From Arcticibacter svalbardensis MN12-7 (GTDB lineage Bacteria; Bacteroidota; Bacteroidia; Sphingobacteriales; Sphingobacteriaceae): 64,000 nt of DNA. This document shows positions 18,994 through 28,395 of the stretch, piece after piece (the first letter of the stretch is position 1; each line of letters opens with the position of its first letter). The notes beneath the pieces were generated by a model, which worked only from the letters and a program-made list of their open reading frames with translations, was not told the origin of the DNA and made no database searches. The DNA lies in contig NZ_AQPN01000145.1 of assembly GCF_000403135.1 (NCBI RefSeq), positions 62,001 through 126,000 on the forward strand. Reading direction: 5' to 3'. The position numbers and the translations under genes are program-made.

Positions 18994-20913
18994 TTAAAAC
19001 TTATATCTTACAAATGCTTCCATTGCTTCATATTCTGCCAAACCAAGTTGGTCATATGATTTTGCTGTTTCACGGTTTCGTTCTTCAGCTCGCACCCAAA
19101 ACTCACGGGCATCATCACCAGGGAATACGGGAAGGTCTTTTTGTGACTGATGTTTGTAAATAGCCATCTTTTTAAGTTCTACTTCCTGAGGAGAAAGAGG
19201 AACAGCCATTTCAATTTCGTGCACTTCAAATTCATGCCATGCACCTCTATAAAGCCATAACCAACAATCTTTGGTCCATTCTTCAGTTGCTTTTAAACGG
19301 GTTAAGGCTTCCAGAAGAATATCGAAACACACTTTATGTGTACCATGAGGATCTGCAAAGTCGCCTGCTGCAAAAACCTGTTGTGGCTGAATCTGCTGAA
19401 GCAATTTCATCGTAAGGACGATATCATCTTCAAAAGATACATTCTTTTCTGTTTTTTGTCTGTCATAAAATGGAAGATCCATAAAGTGAATCTTTTCATC
19501 AGGAAGACCTGCAAACCTTGCCCCTGCAGTAGCCTCCCCTTTTCTGATCAGCGCTTTAATGGCCCTTATTTCATTTGAATCAGGTTGATTTGGTTGTTTT
19601 ACAGCTATAAATCTGCGCATCTCTTCATATGCCTTTTCCTGATCAGTAACATCTTTTCCTCTTGCTCTGGCAAAATCCATAGCAAATTCCGCATAACGCA
19701 GAACTTCATCATCCCATACCGCTGTATTTCCTGATGTCTGATAAGCTACATGCAGGTTATGACCCTGATCGGCCAAACGGATAAATGTTCCACCCATAGA
19801 GATCACATCATCATCCGGATGTGGAGAAAATATAATGGTACGTTTCACTGCAGGGATAGCACGTTCCGGACGCTGACTATCATCTGCATTAGGTTTACCT
19901 CCCGGCCAGCCTGTTATTGTATGCTGAACCTGATTGAATATATTAATATTTATGTTGTAAACAGGTCCTTGCTCTACTGCGAGCTGAGCCATGCCATGAT
20001 TATTATAATCCTCTTCAGTAAGCTTAAGAATAGGTTTTTTAAGTGTCTTAGCCAACCATATTACGGCCTTTTTAATTAACAGCGCGTCCCAGATACAATC
20101 TTTAACCTCCCAGGGAGTGTCAAAACGCGTAAGTTCGGAAGCCGCTTCCTCATCAAGCACAAATCCTACCTTATCTGATAATTGAAGATAGGTAGATGGC
20201 ACATCTGAAGAGATCTCTCCTTCAACTGCCTTCTTTACGATGCCTGCCTTTTTTCGATTCCAAGCCATCAGAATAATTTCTCTGGCCTTGAAAATAGTAC
20301 CTATCCCCATCGTAATCGCTTTTGTGGGTACGTTCTCCTTACCCCCAAAATCATGTGCAGCATCCCGACGAGTCAGATCATCCAATGTTACCAGACGTGT
20401 TCCTGAGTTTGGAGCTGATCCTGGTTCATTGAAACCGATATGACCAGTACGACCAATACCGAGAATTTGTAAATCTAAACCACCAATCGAACTAATCATT
20501 CTCTCATATTCCAGACAAAATGCTGCAATATCTTCTTTTGCCAGTGTACCATCCGGGATATGCACATTGTTCATATCGATGTCAATATGATCAAAAAGCT
20601 GCTCTTTCATGAAATGCACATAACTCTGCACCGCATCAGGCTGCATCGGAAAGTATTCATCCAGATTAAAAGTGATTACATTAGAAAAGCTTAACCCATC
20701 TTCTTTATGCATACGAACTAATTCGGCATAAACTTCTATCGGCGTTGCCCCTGTAGCTAGTCCCAATACCGCATTTTCTCCTAAAAGTTGTTTGCTTTTA
20801 ATTAAATCGGCAATTCTTTTTGCTACAGAAAGAGATGCTGATGCGGAGTCTGGAAATACCGTTACCGGTAATTTCTCATAACGTGTTTCTTCTAATAAAT
20901 TTAATCTTGACAT
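18994..20913 (-). CDS. nagB: Glucosamine-6-phosphate deaminase fused to a PIG-L/LmbE deacetylase-like domain
   Basis: 639 aa. Residues about 15-285 form a NagB domain (LGLATGATPIEVYAELVR, NLDEYFPM, GIGRTGHIGFNEPGS) that converts glucosamine-6-P to fructose-6-P and ammonia. Residues about 360-560 form a PIG-L/LmbE domain with the zinc motif SPHPDDDVISMGG and a later DPHGTHKVCFD. PIG-L enzymes are zinc N-deacetylases acting on GlcNAc-linked substrates, so one chain may hold both deacetylase and deaminase functions. This fusion is known in Bacteroidota. Operon: nagB fusion then permease; a LacI regulator is upstream. Confidence 0.92.
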   Translation of the reverse strand: MSRLNLLEETRYEKLPVTVFPDSASASLSVAKRIADLIKSKQLLGENAVLGLATGATPIEVYAELVRMHKEDGLSFSNVITFNLDEYFPMQPDAVQSYVHFMKEQLFDHIDIDMNNVHIPDGTLAKEDIAAFCLEYERMISSIGGLDLQILGIGRTGHIGFNEPGSAPNSGTRLVTLDDLTRRDAAHDFGGKENVPTKAITMGIGTIFKAREIILMAWNRKKAGIVKKAVEGEISSDVPSTYLQLSDKVGFVLDEEAASELTRFDTPWEVKDCIWDALLIKKAVIWLAKTLKKPILKLTEEDYNNHGMAQLAVEQGPVYNININIFNQVQHTITGWPGGKPNADDSQRPERAIPAVKRTIIFSPHPDDDVISMGGTFIRLADQGHNLHVAYQTSGNTAVWDDEVLRYAEFAMDFARARGKDVTDQEKAYEEMRRFIAVKQPNQPDSNEIRAIKALIRKGEATAGARFAGLPDEKIHFMDLPFYDRQKTEKNVSFEDDIVLTMKLLQQIQPQQVFAAGDFADPHGTHKVCFDILLEALTRLKATEEWTKDCWLWLYRGAWHEFEVHEIEMAVPLSPQEVELKKMAIYKHQSQKDLPVFPGDDAREFWVRAEERNRETAKSYDQLGLAEYEAMEAFVRYKF

Positions 20914-20979
20914 GTTAAAATTTTATTATTTGACTATTTAGCTATAGAACGGAATGAACCTGATACTAATCTTGTAGCT

Positions 20980-21011
20980 CAAACCTAAACAATAATTTTA
21001 AAGAAAACAAA
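20980..21011 (-). promoter_or_regulatory. nagB-operon promoter
   Basis: On the minus strand TTTG (21011-21008), 20 bp, then TAGGTTTG (20987-20980): an exact match to the Bacteroidota -33/-7 consensus with correct spacing. The predicted start is near 20975, giving a leader of about 60 nt before the nagB ATG. Confidence 0.65.
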
Positions 21012-21086
21012 TAGTGTGTGCGCACAAACACCATAATTTAACGTTTAAGCCAACTTAAATCGTCCATTGTGTCCACGCCCACACTA
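21011..21086. promoter_or_regulatory. Two LacI-type operator-like sites upstream of nagB
   Basis: Site 1 centres on the perfect palindrome TGTGCGCACA at 21017-21026. Site 2, on the opposite strand at about 21066-21085, reads ATAGTGTGGGCGTGGACAC and shares the ATAGTGTG-GCG core with site 1. Site 1 is just upstream of the -33 box and the sites are about 55 bp apart. The LacI-family protein encoded immediately upstream is the obvious candidate binder. Confidence 0.5.
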
Positions 21087-21130
21087 TAGCGTAATAGAGC
21101 ACAGTTTACAGTATATAGAAACAATTTCAA

Positions 21131-22195
21131 TTAATCCTCGTGTATAAAGTAATTTATATTTTCTTTTACAATAACATCCAAAGGCAAATATTTTATTAGC
21201 GAAACTTTCTTCTTAAATACCAGATAGTCAACCATGTGATGCAAACTCCAATAACCTTGTCCCCGAGGATTCTGATTAATTAAGAAACTTATGATTCCCT
21301 TATTCAAAAAGTGAATATTTTTAGGCACCAGGTCATAGCAAATCAAATTAATACTTTTAATATGCCTTTGCTCCAGGTAAGTTGCAATCGCATACCCTTT
21401 GGAGGTGGTTACGTAGATACCCTGCAGATCAGGATTATTCTCAATTACGCTATCAATCTGCTTTTGAAACAAGGAATAGTTTTTTCGCTGAAGCTCAATC
21501 CGGTGTAAAGTATATTTATCAGCAAGGTTATTGTGACTAAAATAATTACGAAACCCTTGCTCTTTCTTAATCAAGTGGGTAGCGTTGCCAATATCCTCAT
21601 CAATATGCGCTATTAAAATAGAACAAGGGTCCGGATTAATCTGACTAAAAAGCCTTCCTGCCAGCAGACCACTTTGATACGAATCCTGCCCGATATAGCT
21701 CAGTGGACTATATTCAGAAATCTGCGTATTAAAAATAATAAACGGGATTTTCATAGTGCTCCATTTATCAAAAAACGGCAATGTTTCCTTGTAAAATAAA
21801 GGAGCCAGAATTATTCCATCAGGAGCACTATCTGTTATTTCCTGGGCCTTTTCTATAAAAGTAGCTACGTTATGAGGATCAAACTTATACCTGGATACAT
21901 TGATCCCGTATTGTTTAAGTTCCCGTTCCGCCTTTTCAATTCCCATAACCGCCTCATACCAATACGAATCATTCGTATGATTGGGAACCAGAGCAACAAT
22001 ATGATAGATCTTATTTGAGCCAAGCGCACGGGCACTATAATTTGGCTCATAGTTCATCTCTTTGATGATCCTTAAAACCTTTTCCTTGACATCCTGTGAT
22101 ATTCGTCCACGATCATGCAGTACACGATCTACCGTTCCAGTTGAAACCCCTGCCTTTTCGGCGATATCTTTTATACGAACAATTTTACTACTCAT
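21131..22195 (-). CDS. LacI-family transcriptional regulator
   Basis: 354 aa. The N-terminal LacI HTH (RIKDIAEKAGVSTGTVDRVLHDRG) is followed by a hinge helix (YSARALGSNK) and a periplasmic-binding-protein-like sensor domain of about 290 residues. The VDRVLHDRG recognition helix is of the sugar-regulator subtype common in Bacteroidota. It is divergent in position but on the same strand as nagB, with 217 bp between that hold two operator-like sites and the nagB promoter. It probably controls the amino-sugar operon; the effector is unknown. Confidence 0.9.
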   Translation of the reverse strand: MSSKIVRIKDIAEKAGVSTGTVDRVLHDRGRISQDVKEKVLRIIKEMNYEPNYSARALGSNKIYHIVALVPNHTNDSYWYEAVMGIEKAERELKQYGINVSRYKFDPHNVATFIEKAQEITDSAPDGIILAPLFYKETLPFFDKWSTMKIPFIIFNTQISEYSPLSYIGQDSYQSGLLAGRLFSQINPDPCSILIAHIDEDIGNATHLIKKEQGFRNYFSHNNLADKYTLHRIELQRKNYSLFQKQIDSVIENNPDLQGIYVTTSKGYAIATYLEQRHIKSINLICYDLVPKNIHFLNKGIISFLINQNPRGQGYWSLHHMVDYLVFKKKVSLIKYLPLDVIVKENINYFIHED

Positions 22196-22236
22196 AAGCT
22201 ATCCGTAATATGGTCTGTTCCAAACAGTATGGCATC

Positions 22237-22698
22237 TTATTTCTGACCATCAAGTCTCTGAAATTTTTGGCTTTTATGCAGGATCACTGCAGCATCAATG
22301 GAGTGCGATTTATGTATATCGCCCTCTGCTTTGGATAATTCAGACAGCTTTTGATAATATTTGTGCAATACATCCATTTCAAGTTCAGTCAGATCCTCTA
22401 TGTCAACCATCCTGTTGCTCGCTTGTTTACTTGCAGCAATCAATTCGTTGAGTTTAAGTTGTACCGCTTTCGATTCTTTATTCTGAGATTTCTGAATAAC
22501 AAAAACCATCAAAAAGGTAACGATGGTCGTACTCGTATTGATAACTAATTGCCAGGTGTCAGAATATTTAAACAAGGGCCCTGTAACAACCCATATCAGG
22601 ATAATCAAAAAAGCGGTAACAAAAGCTTTGGAGCTTCCTGTCCATGCGGTTATTTTTGTTGACATCCTTTCAAAGAAAGGATCTTTTTTCTTTTCCAT
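22237..22698 (-). CDS. Low-affinity iron permease family membrane protein
   Basis: 153 aa. Two hydrophobic helices (residues about 24-42 and 52-70, the second ending MVFVIQKSQNKES) are followed by a soluble helical tail. The FFERMSTKITAWTGSS opening and the VINTSTTIVTFLMVFVIQ segment are the family signature. The name comes from fungal Fet4; transport by the short bacterial forms is not established. It lies 41 bp upstream of the LacI gene, so readthrough is possible. Confidence 0.8.
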   Translation of the reverse strand: MEKKKDPFFERMSTKITAWTGSSKAFVTAFLIILIWVVTGPLFKYSDTWQLVINTSTTIVTFLMVFVIQKSQNKESKAVQLKLNELIAASKQASNRMVDIEDLTELEMDVLHKYYQKLSELSKAEGDIHKSHSIDAAVILHKSQKFQRLDGQK

Positions 22699-23055
22699 TG
22701 ATCTGATAATTACTAAAAGATGTGCAAATATATATAGCGCAAATGAGATTGAGACGATAATAAAAGTTTAATACACGACTACGGATTTAGGAATAAGATT
22801 TCTCCCCTGAACTCATGGAATAATGCCTATCGTGCTTTTAAATCGGATCTCTGATGTTTCAAAACAATTGAAGCTAAAATACGGTGAATCAAAAAACACG
22901 AACAAACACGTTTTTACGATATAAATAAGTGGATGAAAACAAATGGAGGATTAGTCATAGTCCGTCTTTGCTCTTAAGATCACTTAACGAGTAAACTCCC
23001 TATAATTAAAAGGGACTTAAGTAGGATTTCCTCCACAGCATATACGCTTCGGAGC

Positions 23056-23088
23056 GGAGAAGGTGCGGACAAGGTGCGACTGAGGTGG
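23056..23088 (+). repeat. Three tandem 11-bp G-rich units
   Basis: GGAGAAGGTGC, GGACAAGGTGC and GACTGAGGTGG follow head to tail in an otherwise AT-rich gap. The period matches that of the larger array at 54457-54549, though the unit sequence differs. Confidence 0.65.
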
Positions 23089-23347
23089 GTGCAGGCTGCG
23101 CTTTATTTAATAGGCAATCTAGTCCATAAAAGGAAATGATCCTGCTATTAACCGTATTTAAACATAAATCCTAATTTAGCAATTTTCCGCTAACAATCAG
23201 CTATACAGATCTGAAAAACCCTTATTATTGTCATTTTAAATTCACCCATGTAAAAAATTATTTAATGTAATACCTCTAATACTCAAATCCATCTACAGAT
23301 TTAAAAAATGCAATACTTCTATTACATTTTTTAATCACCAAAAAGCC

Positions 23348-23355
23348 TATTTTTG
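23348..23355 (+). promoter_or_regulatory. Predicted -7 box of the M13 peptidase gene
   Basis: TATTTTTG fits TAnnTTTG. A T-run about 20 bp upstream is a weak -33 candidate. The box is 40 bp before the ATG. Confidence 0.45.
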
Positions 23356-23395
23356 TTCCAAATTATCAAAATAGAGGTCATTATTTTATAATATT

Positions 23396-25432
23396 ATGAA
23401 AAGAAAGTACATGAATCTGCTTTTACCTGGATTAGTAGCCATTAATCTTCAGGTTAATGCACAACAAACACCTTTAACAAAGTACATCGATCCAGCTAAC
23501 ATGGATCTTTCCGTAAAACCAGGCGACGATTTCTATCAATATGCCAGTGGCACATGGATTAAAAATAATCCCGTTCCCGCCAAAGAAACACGCTGGGGAA
23601 GCTTTAATGTATTACGCGATTTCAATATTAATGCAGTAAAAACCATTATCGAAGCAGCAACATTAAATACAAACGCCACTCCTGGTTCAGTTGAAAAAAG
23701 AGTAGGCGATTTTTATACCGCAGCAATGGATAGTGCTTCGATCGAAAAGCTGGGATATACGCCAATAAAACAAGATCTGCAACGCATCAAGGCTATTAAA
23801 GATTTGAATGGCATAATCAACGAAACTGCCTATCTTCAGTCTACCGGATATGCCTCACCATTCTTTGGTTTTTACGTTGCGCAGGATCGCAAGTACGTAA
23901 CCAATATGGTTCCACAGCTTTCACAAGGAGGCACTAGCTTACCAGACCGTGATTATTATTTGAAGTCTGATGCCCGTAGTTTAAAGATCCAAACTGCTTT
24001 TAAAACATATATAACTACTCTATTTACCCTGACAGGTTCCACAGAAGCAATAGCAAAAAAGAATGCTGAAGTGATTTTCAACTTTGAGAAAGCACTGGCA
24101 ACAGCACAATTGAGCCGTGTTGAACTTCGTGATCCGCAGAAAACATATAATAAATTTTCACTCGCAGCCTTAAGCAAAACAACTCCAGAATTCGATTGGA
24201 AACCATTGTTAAGCAAAATGAAGGTAAACGGACAGGATACTATATTAGTTAATGTGCCTTCCTTTTTCAGTTCACTCAGCACGACAGTTAAAAATACACC
24301 CATCAGTGATTTAAAGATCTACCTGCAGTGGAATGTACTAAAAAGCTCTGCCGCTGGTCTGAGTTCTCCATTTGTATCCGCTCAATTTGCCTATAACCAG
24401 GCTTTATCCGGACAAAAGGTACAAACACCAAGATGGCAGCGCATGTCGTCTTTAACCGACAACACTATTGGCGAACTACTTGGACAGCTCTATGTGAAGA
24501 CGTATTTCAAGCCAGAAGCAAAAGCAAGGTTGCAGGTATTGGTAGAAAACCTAAGGAAAGCATATGAAATCCGAATCAGTAAACTGGATTGGATGAGCGA
24601 CGTGACTAAAGAAAAAGCATTGGCTAAATTGAATGCCTTTACTCCTAAGATCGGGTATCCCGACAAATGGAAAACATATGAAGGATTGAACATCAGCAAA
24701 ACTACCTTTTTCCAAAATCTTCGCAATGCAGACATCTGGTCTTATAATGAAATGGTAAACCAGTTAGGCAAACCAGTAGACCGCACCAAATGGGGTATGA
24801 CTGTTCCTACCGTAAATGCATACTATAGCCCTGTGATGAATGAAATTGTATTCCCTGCCGGCATACTTCAATTCCCTTTCTTCGATCCAAATGCAGATGA
24901 CGCAGTCAATTACGGAGGAATAGGTGCCGTTATTGGTCACGAGATGTCACATGGATTTGACGATTCAGGAAGCCAATACGACAAAGACGGAACATTGCGT
25001 AACTGGTGGACCGATACAGACATGACGAAATTTAAAGCAAAAACAAAAGCATTAGGTGAGCAATTTGATACCTATACCATTTTGGATACGCTGCATGTTA
25101 ATGGCAAATTGACTATGGGAGAAAATATTGGCGATTTAGGAGGTTTAAACGCAGCATACGAAGCATTTAAAATGACTAAACAAGGCCAAACAGAAGAAAA
25201 GACTGATGGATTTACACCCGATCAACGCTTCTTTCTCGCTTGGGCACAGGTTTGGAGAGGTAATATTTTACCAGAAACTGCCGCTCAGTATATTCTGACT
25301 GACCCGCATTCTCCAGGTGAATTCCGCACCATTGGTACTCCTGTAAATATGGATGCCTGGTATAAGGCCTTTAATGTGCAGGCTGGCGATAAACTTTACA
25401 AAAAACCAGAAGACCGTATCAGAATCTGGTAA
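23396..25432 (+). CDS. M13-family zinc metallopeptidase, secreted
   Basis: 678 aa neprilysin/PepO-type endopeptidase. A signal peptide (LLLPGLVAINLQVNAQ) precedes the Peptidase_M13_N domain (residues about 35-410) and the catalytic M13 domain. The zinc motif HEMSH is within VIGHEMSHGFDDSG, and the third ligand Glu is in GENIGDLGGLNAAYEA. NAYYSP and the C-terminal GEFRTIGTPVNMDAWYKAF segment are further family marks. It probably degrades peptides in the periplasm. Single gene with its own promoter and terminator. Confidence 0.96.
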   Translation: MKRKYMNLLLPGLVAINLQVNAQQTPLTKYIDPANMDLSVKPGDDFYQYASGTWIKNNPVPAKETRWGSFNVLRDFNINAVKTIIEAATLNTNATPGSVEKRVGDFYTAAMDSASIEKLGYTPIKQDLQRIKAIKDLNGIINETAYLQSTGYASPFFGFYVAQDRKYVTNMVPQLSQGGTSLPDRDYYLKSDARSLKIQTAFKTYITTLFTLTGSTEAIAKKNAEVIFNFEKALATAQLSRVELRDPQKTYNKFSLAALSKTTPEFDWKPLLSKMKVNGQDTILVNVPSFFSSLSTTVKNTPISDLKIYLQWNVLKSSAAGLSSPFVSAQFAYNQALSGQKVQTPRWQRMSSLTDNTIGELLGQLYVKTYFKPEAKARLQVLVENLRKAYEIRISKLDWMSDVTKEKALAKLNAFTPKIGYPDKWKTYEGLNISKTTFFQNLRNADIWSYNEMVNQLGKPVDRTKWGMTVPTVNAYYSPVMNEIVFPAGILQFPFFDPNADDAVNYGGIGAVIGHEMSHGFDDSGSQYDKDGTLRNWWTDTDMTKFKAKTKALGEQFDTYTILDTLHVNGKLTMGENIGDLGGLNAAYEAFKMTKQGQTEEKTDGFTPDQRFFLAWAQVWRGNILPETAAQYILTDPHSPGEFRTIGTPVNMDAWYKAFNVQAGDKLYKKPEDRIRIW

Positions 25433-25449
25433 AAAATAAAACATCTCTA

Positions 25450-25487
25450 AAACACAGGCTATTCCAAAAGAGTAGCCTGTGTTTTTG
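25450..25487 (+). terminator. Rho-independent terminator of the M13 gene
   Basis: AAACACAGGCTA (25450-25461) pairs perfectly with TAGCCTGTGTTT (25473-25484); the loop is 11 nt and a T-rich tail follows. Confidence 0.9.
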
Positions 25488-25597
25488 TTTAAGACTCAAA
25501 ATTAATTTGAAAAGCACTATTCGTCCTTATTGATTACCCTTGGTTAACACCTTGTATATATTGCACTTGTAACTTGCAGAACAAAATAAAAAGCAAG

Positions 25598-26440
25598 ATG
25601 CAAGTAGCAATAAGTCAAAAGCACCTGAAAATAAGCTTATCCCTTCTTTTAATTTGTTTGGTGTTCAACTGCCAATCTCAAAACGTTTTATTTACTCAGG
25701 GTTTTGCACACAACGATTACTGGCATCAGCGGCCTTTGTACGATGCACTGGAAAATGGGTACTCCTATGTAGAAGCTGATATTTATTTGCGAAACAACAA
25801 ACTGATTGTTGCACATATCCTCCCCTTCTTTAAAAAAAAGAAAACTTTAGAACAGTTATATTTTAAACCTTTGCTGAAAATCACTCAGGGAACTAATAAG
25901 GAAATCCGAAACCTTGCTTCACCCATTACGCTGATGATTGATATTAAATCCGAAGCCAATGAAACCTACTCCAAACTAGAGCATCTGCTCCATAAATATG
26001 CATCCATACTTTCGAGTTATGATAATGGGAAGACGACAATCAGACAAGTTACCGTTATCATCACAGGACATAAGCCCTATAAACGAATAAAAGAACAAAC
26101 CAGCCGCATGGCGTTCATAGATGAAGACCTGTTAAAGATTGAACAGTCTATTGAGTCTGCCGACGTTTATCAAACTGCAAGTTGCAAATACGCTCATCTT
26201 ATCAATTGGCAGGGAATTGGTGAAATGCCATTGGTAGAGAAAGAAAAACTAATCAGGTACGTCTCATATGCACATCAAAATGGCAAAAAAGTACGGTTAT
26301 GGGCATCCCCCGAAAACACAAAAGTGTGGGCAGCTTTAATGGCTTGTGGAGTAGATTTGATTAATACAGATCAGTTAGTTGAACTTCGGGATTTCTTGTT
26401 AGCACAGCAAATTATTTATGCTAAAACAAACGTTAGATAG
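25598..26440 (+). CDS. GDPD/PI-PLC-like phosphodiesterase, secreted
   Basis: 280 aa from ATG 25598; an upstream in-frame TTG at 25574 is less likely. The N-terminal hydrophobic stretch ends in LVFNCQSQ, possibly an atypical lipobox. The TIM-barrel phosphodiesterase start is visible as AHNDYWHQRPLYDALENGY, then VEADIYL and a second His in IVAH, matching the HND...E.D...H pattern of glycerophosphodiester phosphodiesterase and PI-PLC-like proteins. The C-terminal strand GVDLINTDQL also fits. Substrate unknown. It converges on the lyase at 26451. Confidence 0.8.
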   Translation: MQVAISQKHLKISLSLLLICLVFNCQSQNVLFTQGFAHNDYWHQRPLYDALENGYSYVEADIYLRNNKLIVAHILPFFKKKKTLEQLYFKPLLKITQGTNKEIRNLASPITLMIDIKSEANETYSKLEHLLHKYASILSSYDNGKTTIRQVTVIITGHKPYKRIKEQTSRMAFIDEDLLKIEQSIESADVYQTASCKYAHLINWQGIGEMPLVEKEKLIRYVSYAHQNGKKVRLWASPENTKVWAALMACGVDLINTDQLVELRDFLLAQQIIYAKTNVR

Positions 26441-26450
26441 TCAATTGCAA

Positions 26451-28328
26451 CTACCTGGAGGACCAATCCTTCAATTGCAGATTTTCTATCCCCTTATTTG
26501 CAGCATCATTTTCAGGAATTAACAGCACTGTAAAAGAACGTTTTGAACCTTTAGGGATGCGTACTTCAAAACCAACACGGGTAACTCCAGGATTAGGAGC
26601 ATCATAATCATGAACAGGCTCCGTATTCCAGGTCTTTATCGTAATACCAGCATCCCCAAAAGCCTTTAATTGCAGTTTCTTACCATGTTGAGAAAGTTCT
26701 GCTGTTCCATTCTTTCCCAGCTTTACATTTGCCGGCGTAAGCATCACCCATCGGTAAGTCGTAGCCGTATCAGCACTAATAAGTTCATCCCTGATCATCA
26801 CAAATCGCCGATCTACTATAGCAATACCCCGTTTTACTGTTAAAGCTGCATTTCTATAAATTTGACTCAGATCTATTGAAGCACTTAAAAAAGAGGGTTT
26901 GTCCGTAAAATTAGTTATTGGTGCAAAGCCATCAACCAGCTGCAATTCATTATTCAGCGTAATCGTATTGTGGTAGTAATTATTGTAGCGCAAAACATCC
27001 CAACGCTGTCCAGTTTGCTTAAAATCCCAAAGTGCAATCCCTTTACTTTCAAGAGAATTATAATCCTGCATACCCAGATCCATTGCCCATCTTTCGTTAT
27101 TCGCATCCATCACAAAAGAGCCCGCATCCATATGTGAGTGGTTCGAAGAAGGCATTCCCCCTTTTATTCCTACAAACAAGGCATTCGTATTAACCCAGGA
27201 TGTTCGCATCAGGGCAACAGGTGTAGGTCCTTTTCCTACCCACATCAGTTCTTTAGGTGCTTCTATCTTATCGATCGGAATCCCTTCTCCCCAAATTATT
27301 AAAGCGGGCAGAATCCTGTTCCTAACAAGCCACTTATCCTGCAGATATTTTTTCTCTTCAAACAACAGGGATAATTTATTCTGCTTTTTTGCCAGCCAAA
27401 ACATTGGAGGGTGCACTTCTGCAGCATCAGACACATCCGAATAGTTAAAGCTTTTCCCTATAGGGCCTGACATATTCTCCATATAGGCCGCACTTTCTAA
27501 AAAACCAGTTTGTTTACTCAGACCGAAATCGCTTTTGAAAATCTTTTCAAGTGCATCTATCAGTAAAATATTAAAGGTTGTACCATAATCCCAATAGCCA
27601 TAACCTTCCGGATAAGCACCATCAGGAGCGTACGCGCTCATGGAAACAGGAACCGATTTTATTGATCGGGTAATAATTGCTTTTGCAAGTATCGGTTCAT
27701 CTTCATAAATAGCCAGTGCCCCATAAGCCATCCCTGCATTACACACCTGATTCCAATTATTTGCGCTTTGCAGCCAGGCATTATTTTCCGCTTTTAATGA
27801 AGGCTCTATTCCTTTTTTAAGGATTGCATTTTTAACAAGAGCTTTTACTTCAGCTGAAAGGTCAGGAAATAACCAATCATACCCTATTGCCGCCGCCGTA
27901 GTCATCTCTGCAACATCCAGAAAATGTGAGGGATTCCAATCCGTAAAACCGGCAATGGAACGTAATTCTACTTCTGCCTTTTTAAGAAACAGGCTATCTC
28001 TGGTCATCCTCCAGGAATAAGAGAGAAAAAAGATCCTGCGTAAACTTTCCCGCGACATACTTAACAATCGTCTTCCATTCATCACCCGCTCTACTGGTGG
28101 ATGCGTTAACATCTTTCGGCTTTCCTGTAAAATCAGTTCATGAATTCCTTTCCATGTTGAATCATCCTGAATTGACTTTTTTATACCAGATTCCGCTTGT
28201 GCTAGAAGTAAGATTCTTGGATGTGGAGGCAGAGTTTTTACTTCCAACAAATCAAAGGACTGAGCGGATACCTGAAGACTCAGGATAAAAAACATAAAGA
28301 ACAATGCTTTAGGATATTGAATACTCAT
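26451..28328 (-). CDS. Heparinase II/III-like polysaccharide lyase
   Basis: 625 aa with a signal peptide (residues 1-22, ending VSAQS). The helical N-terminal domain carries NNWNQVCNAG and EGYGYWDYG; the C-terminal domain has SNHSHMDAGSFV and a Tyr-rich segment (RYNNYYHNTITL). These are the elements expected for lyases or hydrolases on uronate-containing glycans. It is the last gene of the minus-strand locus and is coupled with a CE15-like esterase 67 bp upstream; together they would process an esterified uronic-acid polymer. It is a distant paralogue of 1338-3293. Confidence 0.87.
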   Translation of the reverse strand: MSIQYPKALFFMFFILSLQVSAQSFDLLEVKTLPPHPRILLLAQAESGIKKSIQDDSTWKGIHELILQESRKMLTHPPVERVMNGRRLLSMSRESLRRIFFLSYSWRMTRDSLFLKKAEVELRSIAGFTDWNPSHFLDVAEMTTAAAIGYDWLFPDLSAEVKALVKNAILKKGIEPSLKAENNAWLQSANNWNQVCNAGMAYGALAIYEDEPILAKAIITRSIKSVPVSMSAYAPDGAYPEGYGYWDYGTTFNILLIDALEKIFKSDFGLSKQTGFLESAAYMENMSGPIGKSFNYSDVSDAAEVHPPMFWLAKKQNKLSLLFEEKKYLQDKWLVRNRILPALIIWGEGIPIDKIEAPKELMWVGKGPTPVALMRTSWVNTNALFVGIKGGMPSSNHSHMDAGSFVMDANNERWAMDLGMQDYNSLESKGIALWDFKQTGQRWDVLRYNNYYHNTITLNNELQLVDGFAPITNFTDKPSFLSASIDLSQIYRNAALTVKRGIAIVDRRFVMIRDELISADTATTYRWVMLTPANVKLGKNGTAELSQHGKKLQLKAFGDAGITIKTWNTEPVHDYDAPNPGVTRVGFEVRIPKGSKRSFTVLLIPENDAANKGIENLQLKDWSSR

Positions 28329-28395
28329 GATCTGTAACTTTAATAAAATTCTTTTTTTAAAATTATTTTATGACTAAAAATCAGGATTTATAGTT

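Larger units (their letters stand above)
22699..23395. other. Gene-free 697-bp intergenic region
   Basis: No ORF is supported. It contains a G-rich 11-bp periodic stretch at 23056-23088 and the predicted promoter of the M13 peptidase gene near its right end. Confidence 0.6.

Noticed and set aside
19336..20443. Several plus-strand ORFs across the nagB fusion
   Set aside because: Shadows of a well-supported long gene on the other strand.
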